DNA of 15,682 nt, from contig CAYSPU010000140.1 of assembly GCA_964432995.1 (NCBI GenBank), positions 1-15,682 on the forward strand, read 5' to 3'. The stretch comes from CAYSPU01 sp964432995 (lineage in GTDB: Bacteria; Verrucomicrobiota; Verrucomicrobiia; Limisphaerales; JAHDYP01). The notes under the pieces are model-generated. The model ran no database searches. It was not told the DNA's origin and saw only the letters and a program-made list of their open reading frames with translations. A program made the translations under genes and the position numbers. Shown in pieces: positions 6,447 through 12,586 of the stretch (within the stretch, counting starts at the first letter, position 1; the number at the start of each line of letters is the position of its first letter).

Positions 6447-7822
6447 GATATCTCGGCATCGACCTCGGTTCGTCGTTCGTCAAAGGCGCCGCGCTGGATC
6501 TCGAGGCGCTGACGATCTCCCAGGTCGAGCGCCTCCCCTTCCCCGACCCGATTCCCGGTCTGGACCCGGCATGGCGCGAGTTCCAGCCCGCGGAAGTGAC
6601 CGACGTAACACGCTCTCTTCTCGGCCGCCTGTTGCGTCACGCGCCCGATGCCGCCGGCATCGTCCTGTGCAGCCAGCTCCACGGCATGGTGCTCACCACC
6701 GAGGACGGCCGGGCGATATCGAATGCCATCAGTTGGCAGGACCAGCGCGCCTTGCACCCCTTCCCAGGAACTTCCGGCAGCTACTTCGACGAACTCAACC
6801 GCCGCCTCACGACGGAGGAACGCCGCCAGCTCGGCAACGAACCACGTCCGGGCGTCCCGCTCTGCTTTCTGTTCTGGCTGGCACAACACGGATTGCTGCC
6901 CTCCGGAAGCGTCGCCGCCGCCCTGCCCTACTTCGTCGTCGCCAATCTCTGTGGTGGCACGCTCAAATCGGACGTGACGAACGCCTTCGCCCACGGCGCG
7001 CTCGACGTCACGACCCTGGATTGGCACCGACCCGTCATCGCGAAGCTCGGCCTGGATGGCGTTCATTGGCCGGCGATCGTCCCGCAGGGTGCCGTCGTGG
7101 GCGAGTACCGCAGCGGCTCTCGACGGCTCCCCGTCTTTGCGCCGGTCGGCGACTACCACTGTTCCCAAGCCGGGGCCTTCCTCGACGAAGGCGAGTTATC
7201 CGTCAACATCTCGACCGGCTCGGCCGTAATCCAGTTGGCGAACGATTGCGAGTTTGGCGACTTCCAGACTCGCCCGTGGTTCGATGGACGCTTCCTCAAG
7301 ACCATCACCCACATCCCGGGCGGGCGGGCCCTGAACGCCCTGATCCGCCTGCTGACCGAGTTCGCCGAGGCCCAAAGCCTGGACGTTGGAGACCCCTGGG
7401 ATTACATCCTCACCGAAGCCGCGAAGATTGAATCAACGGATCTGCGTGTGGACCCGGCTTTCTACTTCAGCGCCCTGGGCGATCACGGCGCGATCACGAA
7501 CGTCCGCGAGGAGAACCTGCGCGTGGGCCATCTGTTTCGCGCCGCCCTGACCGGCATGGCGGACAACTACGCCCGCTGTGCCGTCCGCCTTTCCCCCCAC
7601 CGCGACTGGTCGCGCTTGGTCTATTCCGGCGGGGTGGCGTTGAAGGTGGAGCTCCTCCGCCGACTCATTTGCGATCGCCTCGGCGCGGCCCACCGCCTGG
7701 CGGCCTCGGAGGAAGACACGCTGCTCGGCCTGCTGGTGCTGTCCCTGGCCTTCAGCGGTCGCCTCGCCACAGTTGCCGATGCCATTGCTTTCGCGCGCAG
7801 AAACTACCAACCTGTCCAGTAA
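6443..7822 (+). CDS. FGGY-family carbohydrate kinase, 459 aa
   Basis: ATP-dependent sugar or sugar-acid kinase of the ASKHA fold. Seen: N-terminal phosphate loop GIDLGSSFVKG (5-15) with Asp7, substrate-side SQLHGMVL (77-84) followed by SWQDQR (97-102), the second-domain catalytic Asp237 in VGDYHCSQAGAF (the place of the GDQQ Asp of glycerol kinase), phosphate-2 loop NISTGS (255-260) and adenosine motif YSGGVALK (394-401). SQxHG with W-x-D-x-R and the GDYHCSQ segment resemble sedoheptulokinase/xylulokinase-like members more than glycerol kinase. The start ATG overlaps the upstream stop, and an aldolase follows after 2 bases. The simplest role is phosphorylation of the ketose or 2-keto-3-deoxy acid later cleaved by that aldolase. 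Sedoheptulokinase is the closest family name I can suggest, at low certainty. Confidence 0.88.
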   Translation: MRYLGIDLGSSFVKGAALDLEALTISQVERLPFPDPIPGLDPAWREFQPAEVTDVTRSLLGRLLRHAPDAAGIVLCSQLHGMVLTTEDGRAISNAISWQDQRALHPFPGTSGSYFDELNRRLTTEERRQLGNEPRPGVPLCFLFWLAQHGLLPSGSVAAALPYFVVANLCGGTLKSDVTNAFAHGALDVTTLDWHRPVIAKLGLDGVHWPAIVPQGAVVGEYRSGSRRLPVFAPVGDYHCSQAGAFLDEGELSVNISTGSAVIQLANDCEFGDFQTRPWFDGRFLKTITHIPGGRALNALIRLLTEFAEAQSLDVGDPWDYILTEAAKIESTDLRVDPAFYFSALGDHGAITNVREENLRVGHLFRAALTGMADNYARCAVRLSPHRDWSRLVYSGGVALKVELLRRLICDRLGAAHRLAASEEDTLLGLLVLSLAFSGRLATVADAIAFARRNYQPVQ

Positions 7823-7824
7823 CT

Positions 7825-8499
7825 ATGGCTCGCTTCTCACGCCTCCAAGTCCTCAACCGGATTGTCGAAATCGGGCTCGTTCCCGTGTTCTATCATGGCG
7901 ACGTCGAAGTCGCCGGCCAGGTCGTCGCCGCGTGCGCGGCCGGAGGCGCCACCGTCTTCGAGTTCACCAACCGCGGCGATCACGCCATCGATGTCTTTCA
8001 GGAACTGGAACGTCGCGCCCGGAAGCAGTCGCCCGACTTGATCCTCGGCGCCGGAACGATCGTGGACGAAGCCACCGCGGCACTGTATGTCGCTCACGGG
8101 GCCAACTTCATCGTCAGCCCATCGTTCAATGAGCGTGTCGCGCGGTTCTGCAACCGCCGGAAGATCGCCTACCTGCCCGGCTGCGCCACGCTCACGGAGA
8201 TCGGCACCGCCGAGGAGGCCGGCGTTGAGATTGTGAAACTCTTTCCGTGCGAGTTGATCGGTGGCCCGGAGTTCGTCAAGGCGTTGCTGGGCCCCTGCCC
8301 CTGGACGCGGGTCATGGTGACGGGCATGCGCGAGGTATCCAAGCCGGCGCTGACCCAGTGGTTTCAGGCGGGCATCGTCGCCGCCGGCATCGGCCGCGAA
8401 CTCTTCAAGAAGGAATGGGTCGACCAGCGCGACTACGGCGCCATCACCCGGCGCGCCGCCGAGATTCTCCAATGGATTCAGGAAGGGCGCGGACGCTGA
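7825..8499 (+). CDS. KDPG/KHG-type class I aldolase (Eda-like), 224 aa
   Basis: Cleaves 2-keto-3-deoxy-6-phosphogluconate-type acids to pyruvate and an aldehyde through a lysine Schiff base. Seen: PVFYHGD strand start (20-26), catalytic Glu46 with Arg50 in VFEFTNRG (usually EVTLRT), GAGTIVD (75-81), FIVSPSFN (95-102), Schiff-base Lys138 in EIVKLFPCELIGG and VMVTG phosphate loop (163-167). Length and the Glu/Lys spacing match E. coli Eda (Glu45, Lys133). The usual TPTE turn reads ATLTE (121-125), with Leu for Pro, and FTNRGD replaces VTLRT. These changes mark the diverged branch and may alter acceptor specificity. Last gene of the five-gene operon, 2 bases after the kinase stop. Acceptor sugar unknown: KDPG, KDPGal or an unphosphorylated analogue are all possible. 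Confidence 0.92.
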   Translation: MARFSRLQVLNRIVEIGLVPVFYHGDVEVAGQVVAACAAGGATVFEFTNRGDHAIDVFQELERRARKQSPDLILGAGTIVDEATAALYVAHGANFIVSPSFNERVARFCNRRKIAYLPGCATLTEIGTAEEAGVEIVKLFPCELIGGPEFVKALLGPCPWTRVMVTGMREVSKPALTQWFQAGIVAAGIGRELFKKEWVDQRDYGAITRRAAEILQWIQEGRGR

Positions 8500-8530
8500 G
8501 GAGTGGAGCATGCCTTCCCATGAACCGTCA

Positions 8531-8592
8531 GGTAGGGCGACCTCTCCGAGGGCGCCGAAGGATGGCGGATCAGCAAGTTGGCCTGTCGACGA
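8531..8592. repeat. Dispersed inverted-repeat element, copy B (partial)
   Basis: GGTAGGGCGACC at 8531 and the 21-base hairpin (8536-8556) are identical to copy A. The following stretch GAAGGAYGGCGGATCAGCAAG matches copy C (11935 onward) at all but one position. The leader of copies A and C and the right-hand CCCTACC end are missing, and the tandem array begins directly after it. Together with that array and the gap it fills 8500-8926, where no gene is seen. Confidence 0.65.
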
Positions 8593-8595
8593 TCT

Positions 8596-8904
8596 GCCGG
8601 CTGGAAAGCCGGCGCTACGCAGTTCATGGTCTCCAAGGCGCAGCAACCGTAGCGCCGACATTCCTGTCGGCGACCTGCAGGCTGGAAAGCCGGCGCTACG
8701 CAGTTCACGGTCTCCAAGGCGCAGCAACCGTAGCGCCGACATTCCTGTCGGCGACCTGCAGGCNNNNNNNNNNNNNNNNNNNNNNNNNNNNNNNNNNNNN
8801 NNNNNNNNNNNNNNNNNNNNNNNNNNNNNNNNNNNNNNNNNNNNNNNNNNNNNNNNNNNNNNNTGGAAAGCCGGCGCTACGCAGTTCACGGTCTCCAAGG
8901 CGCA
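8596..8904. repeat. 81-bp tandem repeat array interrupted by an assembly gap
   Basis: Units begin CTGGAAAGCCGGCGCTACG at 8601 and 8682; a third starts at 8763 and runs into the Ns, and the sequence after the gap (8864-8904) is again this unit. Units 1 and 2 differ at very few bases. Within each period GTAGCGCC (8649-8656) is inverted against GGCGCTAC (8692-8699), enclosing hairpins CGCCGACA/TTCC/TGTCGGCG (8653-8672) and GCCGGC/TGGAAA/GCCGGC (8596-8613; one mismatch in the next unit). Because 81 is a multiple of 3 the reading frame stays open, but the repeat shows no sign of being coding. Confidence 0.85.
8764..8863. other. Assembly gap (exactly 100 N)
   Basis: A run of exactly 100 N, a common placeholder for a gap of unknown length. 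Both flanks are the same 81-bp repeat, so the true number of repeat units and the real distance to the GH36 gene are not known. Other sequence could also be missing here. Confidence 0.95.
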
Positions 8905-8926
8905 TCCAACCGTCTCCCCTGAACGT

Positions 8927-10927
8927 ATGAAGATCCAACGCTTGAGTCTGCTCCCCCTTCTCCTCCTGACCTGCCTCACGGGCATGGCGGTCACACCGCA
9001 GCCTGCCGACTTCCATCTGCGGAAACAGTGGGTCGAAGCCCTGGCTCCCAATGCCGCGCGGGTCGCCTTCCTCTACGCCGACCAGCCGAGTGCCGTCCTT
9101 CTCCAGAACTGGACCCGCCAAGCCCAAACTGCGCCCCTCCCCGACGGAGGCGAGTCCCAGGAGGTCCTCTTTCGCGACCCCACCACCGGGCTCGAACTGC
9201 GCGTCACGGCCAGGGTCTTTGATGACTTTCCCGCCATCGAATGGGTGGCGAAGTTCAAGAATACAGGGGCCACCGACACCCCACTGCTGAAACAGATCCA
9301 GGCTTTGGACGGCGTCTTCACGCTGCCGGCCGCCAAGGCGACCACGCTGCATTGGGCCCTCGGCGGTGTGGCTTCGTTCGACGACTTCGCGCCGCGCACC
9401 ACTGAGCTCAAGCCGGGTGCCGCGTTCGCACTCCAGTGCCGCGATGGTCGGTCTTCGAGCGAGGTGCTGCCGTTCTTCAATCTCGAGGGCGAAGGCGCCG
9501 GCGTGGTGCTGGCCGTAGGCTGGAGCGGGAAGTGGCTGGCGAAGTTCGACTCGGCGCAGGCTGGAACCGTGCGCGTCCAGGCCGGCCTGGCCCACACCAG
9601 CCTCATCCTGCGCCCCGGCGAGGAAATCCGAACACCCAGCATGCTCGCCCTGTTCTACCAAGGCGACCGGTGGCGCGGACAAAACCTCCTCCGCCAGTTC
9701 ATCCTCACCCACCATCGCCCCCAACGAAACGGACGCCCCCTCGTCCCGCCCATCACCTGCGGCAATTGGGGCGGCACCCGCGCCGAAGTCCATCTCGACA
9801 ATATCCGCCGGTTCATCGAGCACCAACTGCCCATCGAATACTACTGGATCGATGCCGAGTGGTATGGGAACACCAGCGGCGACATCGGCTGGGCCTCGAA
9901 CGTCGGGCGCTGGAACGTCAAAACCAACCTCTACCCGCACGGCTTCAAGCCCCTGAGTGACGCGCTCCGCCAGGACCGTCGCGAACTCATGCTCTGGTTC
10001 GAGCCCGAACGTGTCATGGCCGGAACCCCTTGGCACCAGGAACACCGCGACTGGCTGTTCGACACCGGCGGCAGCACCTTGCTGTTCAACCTCGGCAACC
10101 CGGACGCCCGCCGGTTCGTGACCGACTTCATTGCCGACCGCATCGCCGAGTTTGGTCTCGGCTGCTACCGCCAAGACTTCAACATGGACCCGGCACCATA
10201 CTGGCAGAAGGCCGACGCGCCCGACCGCCAGGGGATCAGCGAAATCCGCCACATCGAGGGTCTCTACACATTCTGGGACGGTCTGCTGGCCCGGGACGCC
10301 AATCTGATCATCGACAACTGCGCCTCGGGCGGACGGCGCATCGACCTCGAAACCGTGGGTCGCGCCACTCCCTTCTGGCGAACCGACGGCCCGCGCGACG
10401 CCATCGCCCATCAATGCCACACCTACGGCCTGATGGCCTGGGTGCCGCTCAGCGCCACCAGCCAGGATCGCGAAGGCGACGACTACGAGTTCCGCAGCAG
10501 CATGTGCAGCAGCCTCTGCATCAACTGGGCGCATTCCGGTGACGGCCCCTGCGAACGGCTCCCCGCCGATTTCCCCTTCGCCTGGGCCCGACGCACCCTC
10601 GAGCAATACGTTTCCATCAGGGATTATTACCTCGGCGACTACTATCCGTTGACCCCCTACTCGCAAGCCGCCGAAGCCTGGATGGCGTATCAACTCGATC
10701 GCCCGGATCACAAGGACGGGTTGGTCGTTGTCTTGCGCCGCCCCCAGAGCCCGTATGAGAGCGCCCGTTTCCCATTGCGCGGCCTCGACCCGAGCGCCGC
10801 TTACCTGGTGACCAACCTCGACACCGGCGAGCGCCTCCGGCAGACCGGACGGGAGTTGACCGAGCATGGCCTGAATGCGGTCATCTTCAACAAACCAGGG
10901 TCCGCGCTAATCACGTATCGGCAGTAA
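8927..10927 (+). CDS. Secreted GH36-type alpha-galactosidase (melibiase family), 666 aa
   Basis: Retaining alpha-galactosidase-like glycoside hydrolase acting outside the cytoplasm. A signal peptide is clear: MKIQR, hydrophobic LSLLPLLLLTCLTGMA, likely cleavage after Ala21. The N-terminal beta-sandwich (about 30-260) is followed by a TIM barrel with YYWIDAEWY (305-313), LMLWFEPERVM (354-364), LLFNLGNPDARRFVTD (385-400), CYRQDFN with putative nucleophile Asp417, NCASGGRRIDLE (464-475) and FWRTDGPRD with putative acid/base Asp487, then a C-terminal beta-domain. The usual K-W/x-D nucleophile strand reads Y-R-Q-D, with Gln beside the Asp. The start at 8927 is chosen because the signal peptide begins there; the open frame running upstream through the tandem repeat is not coding. 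Substrate could be alpha-galactosides, or another alpha-linked sugar such as GalNAc. Confidence 0.9.
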   Translation: MKIQRLSLLPLLLLTCLTGMAVTPQPADFHLRKQWVEALAPNAARVAFLYADQPSAVLLQNWTRQAQTAPLPDGGESQEVLFRDPTTGLELRVTARVFDDFPAIEWVAKFKNTGATDTPLLKQIQALDGVFTLPAAKATTLHWALGGVASFDDFAPRTTELKPGAAFALQCRDGRSSSEVLPFFNLEGEGAGVVLAVGWSGKWLAKFDSAQAGTVRVQAGLAHTSLILRPGEEIRTPSMLALFYQGDRWRGQNLLRQFILTHHRPQRNGRPLVPPITCGNWGGTRAEVHLDNIRRFIEHQLPIEYYWIDAEWYGNTSGDIGWASNVGRWNVKTNLYPHGFKPLSDALRQDRRELMLWFEPERVMAGTPWHQEHRDWLFDTGGSTLLFNLGNPDARRFVTDFIADRIAEFGLGCYRQDFNMDPAPYWQKADAPDRQGISEIRHIEGLYTFWDGLLARDANLIIDNCASGGRRIDLETVGRATPFWRTDGPRDAIAHQCHTYGLMAWVPLSATSQDREGDDYEFRSSMCSSLCINWAHSGDGPCERLPADFPFAWARRTLEQYVSIRDYYLGDYYPLTPYSQAAEAWMAYQLDRPDHKDGLVVVLRRPQSPYESARFPLRGLDPSAAYLVTNLDTGERLRQTGRELTEHGLNAVIFNKPGSALITYRQ

Positions 10928-10963
10928 TCCGGCGCCGCTCTTGCCGTTGGGGCAGAGCGATGC

Positions 10964-11003
10964 AGGCAAGGGAATCCTCGCTCGAAGGTCCATTCCTTTG
11001 CCT
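10964..11003. terminator. Possible stem-loop after the GH36 gene
   Basis: AGGCAAGGGAAT (10964-10975) pairs with ATTCCTTTGCCT (10992-11003) over 12 positions with one G-U pair, leaving a 16-base loop, 37 bases past the GH36 stop. No T-run follows, so it is not a standard intrinsic terminator. It lies between convergent genes, where a stem-loop ending transcripts would be expected. Confidence 0.3.
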
Positions 11004-11050
11004 CCATTCCCCTGCCCTTGCCTCCCCACGTCTGAGGCGCCGCCTCGCTG

Positions 11051-11088
11051 GGGGATGCCACGTCACTGCATCGATCCTCGGCATCCCC
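11051..11088. terminator. 9-bp inverted repeat just past the minus-strand gene
   Basis: GGGGATGCC (11051-11059) and GGCATCCCC (11080-11088) are perfect reverse complements with a 20-base loop, ending 4 bases from the stop codon of the minus-strand gene (stop at 11093-11095). Position suggests a transcript-end hairpin for that gene and perhaps for the convergent GH36 gene. There is no T-run, so termination activity is uncertain. Confidence 0.35.
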
Positions 11089-11092
11089 GGCA

Positions 11093-11862
11093 TCAAGGCA
11101 GCTCCGAACTCGGCTCGCCCTGAAGGCGCCCGAAGGCATTCAGCTCACGTACCCCTGTAGCCACCACCCGCAGGTCCGGACTCAAGACAACCTCGGGGTG
11201 AGCTCGCGAGTTGCTCGAGTTGAGCAGCACGACTAGGCCTTTGTCCCCAACCGCAACACGGCGCATCCAGAAACTGCTGTCCTCGGGAAACCGGGCGTCT
11301 CCAGGGAAAAGATCGCGGGTGTTCACCCGCAGGTCCGGTTTCCATTGGTGTTTGGCTGCCTCGAATTCCTGCTCAAACCGCGCTGCCTCCTTGGCAAACA
11401 CCGTGATCCCCTCGGGAGGGCCAGGGATCGTGACACCCCGCCCGCGAAAGACCCACAGTTCTTGCGGCCTCTTCACCATAACGCCCAGGAACTGGTTTTC
11501 CCAAAAGGCGAGTTGGCAATCGGCTGGTCCGATCCATAGTTCGCCTGACGCGGGCAAGACCGCCGCGCCGGCGATGGCATACACACCGCGATTCAGACCC
11601 TCTTCGTTCGCGTAAGCTTGGGTCGGCCAATGCGCTTCCACTTCGTCGGCCACCTTGGGTCCTGTTCGTCCACCTCGCAGCGCCAGCGTGAAAGGGTTGC
11701 CGTACCTTCATCCGACGCGACTGCCATGATCTCAGGTGACGACCACTCCGAGAACGTGAACGTCTTCCCGTCTGAGCGGGTAACTGACACAGGGGCGCAC
11801 AGACCTGAGGTCCCGAAAACGAACACTCCCGCCAGCACACCAATGCCGGTGATTCTCACCAT
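11093..11862 (-). pseudogene. Exported protein of unknown function, split by a -1 frameshift
   Basis: I do not recognise the family. The reading starts at ATG 11862 (minus strand), preceded by GGGGG about 10 bases upstream, and encodes a signal peptide (MVRITGIGVLAGVFVFGTSGLCA) and a mature start APVSVTRSDGKTFTFSEW. The frame ends early at 11593. From about 11660 an overlapping frame carries on: VADEVEAHWPTQAYANEEG ... to a stop at 11093. Joining the frames at GACCCAAGG by adding one C (GAC CCC AAG GTG) gives a continuous run, EQDPKVADEVEAHWP, and exactly 257 codons. The second half has LWIGPADCQLAFWENQFLGV and RVAVGDKGLVVLLNSS, suggesting a beta-rich extracytoplasmic domain. The indel lies in a C run, so a sequencing or consensus error is as likely as a true pseudogene. 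Confidence 0.65.
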
Positions 11863-11868
11863 CTTCAC

Positions 11869-12090
11869 GAATCCCCCTACCCATTCTGGCATACCGTTTC
11901 GCATACAAGGTGGGGCGACCTCTCCGAGGGCGCCGAAGGACGGCGGATCAGCAAGTCGGCATGTCGGCGAGTCAGCACGGGAGGACGCCAGCCGTTGGCT
12001 ACTTCGCTTCGGCGCGATGCGGAGACCTGCTCGCGAGCTTCGCTCGGAGTCCGCTCGCGAGTCTTCCTCGGAGTCGCGCGCTGCCAGTTC
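11869..12090. repeat. Dispersed modular inverted-repeat element, copy C
   Basis: Longest copy of the element at 2903-3055. The leader GAATCCCCCTACCCATTCTGG, the hairpin at 11914-11934 and the tail from CGCGATGCGGAGAC to GCCAGTTC all align with copy A. The middle (GAAGGACGGCGGATCAGCAAG...) aligns with copy B instead. The left boundary word is GGTGGGGCG where copies A and B have GGTAGGGCG, and the right end reads GCGCGCTGCC where copy A has GCGCCCTACC, so the outer inverted repeat has decayed. It begins 7 bases upstream of the start codon of the minus-strand exported-protein gene, so that gene's leader is repeat-derived. Confidence 0.75.
12029..12076. repeat. Two tandem copies of a 24-bp unit within copy C
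   Basis: GCTCGCGAGCTTCGCTCGGAGTCC (12029-12052) is followed directly by a second 24-base unit (12053-12076) matching at 19 of 24 positions. Copy A has a single unit at 3018-3041. This difference accounts for part of the length difference between copies A and C. Confidence 0.7.
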
Positions 12091-12389
12091 CCAGCGCGCC
12101 GTTGTCGGCTGGTGTACGACCGGGCGGCACAGCCAGCCATGAGCATCACACCGGTAGGCAACGCCTCTCCGACTGCAGATGTTCTTTCCCGTTGCTCATG
12201 CACGCTCCCTGATCATGCCACAGGAGATGTCGTGTCGGTGTAAAGCGTCTGTAAAACCCGCAAGGCACAGGGTGCTCACCCGGATCCTCGTCTCAGTGGC
12301 GCCAAGGGTTCCGTCGTCCCCGGTTCACGCGCGATTTTCGCCCCTGCGGACGAGTGCGCTGTCGGCTCCACGAAGATCCCGCCAGGTTT
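12091..12389. other. Intergenic stretch without a supported gene
   Basis: No open frame here shows a recognisable protein motif or plausible ribosome site. The one small pattern is a direct repeat TGTAAA-GCGTC-TGTAAA at 12239-12255, unusually AT-rich for this DNA, which might be an operator or promoter part. That is weak. Confidence 0.4.
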
Positions 12390-12493
12390 CGGACCGCGGT
12401 TCGTCCCCGGCGCGCCGTAGCCTTGGCGGAGGCGGCTGGAGCCGCAGCAAAGGGCATGTGCGCTCTGCTGCGGGTCAGAAGACCCGCGGTCCG
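12390..12493. repeat. Third palindromic element with two internal hairpins
   Basis: CGGACCGCGG (12390-12399) is inverted against CCGCGGTCCG (12484-12493). Inside are GCGGC/TGGA/GCCGC (12432-12445) and a perfect 7-bp hairpin GCGGGTC/AGAA/GACCCGC (12470-12487), which overlaps the right arm, so alternative folds compete. It lies about 95 bases past the stop of the GH2 gene. Same plan as the other elements (outer inverted repeat with inner hairpins) but a different sequence family. No gene is seen in 12390-12586. Confidence 0.6.
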
Positions 12494-12586
12494 GAAGGGC
12501 CGGTACCGACTTCTCGCGGCGCCGGCGGAGAGGTCGCCCTGCCCGCCTTCGCGGTCCTTTGCGGCCTGACCCTGGGGCACGGCCGA

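Noticed and set aside
8596..8904. Tandem array considered as a CRISPR
   Set aside because: The full 81-bp period is near-identical from unit to unit, with no variable spacers, and no cas gene is in the window.
8510..8926. Open frame from 8510 through the tandem repeats and N gap, in frame with the GH36 gene
   Set aside because: The frame is open because the repeat period is 81 (divisible by 3) and Ns contain no stop. A clear signal peptide begins at 8927, so the upstream part is repeat DNA and not coding.
8705..10867. Minus-strand open frame (720 codons) opposite the GH36 gene
   Set aside because: It runs through the assembly gap, is antisense to the GH36 barrel motifs and shows no recognisable domain.
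11640..11680. Programmed -1 ribosomal frameshift in the minus-strand gene
   Set aside because: The site GACCCAAGG does not fit the X-XXY-YYZ slippery pattern, and an indel in the C run explains the shift more simply.
11877..12203. Minus-strand open frame of about 108 codons
   Set aside because: It lies almost wholly within repeat copy C, and its translation is the repeat read as protein, with no motif or ribosome site.
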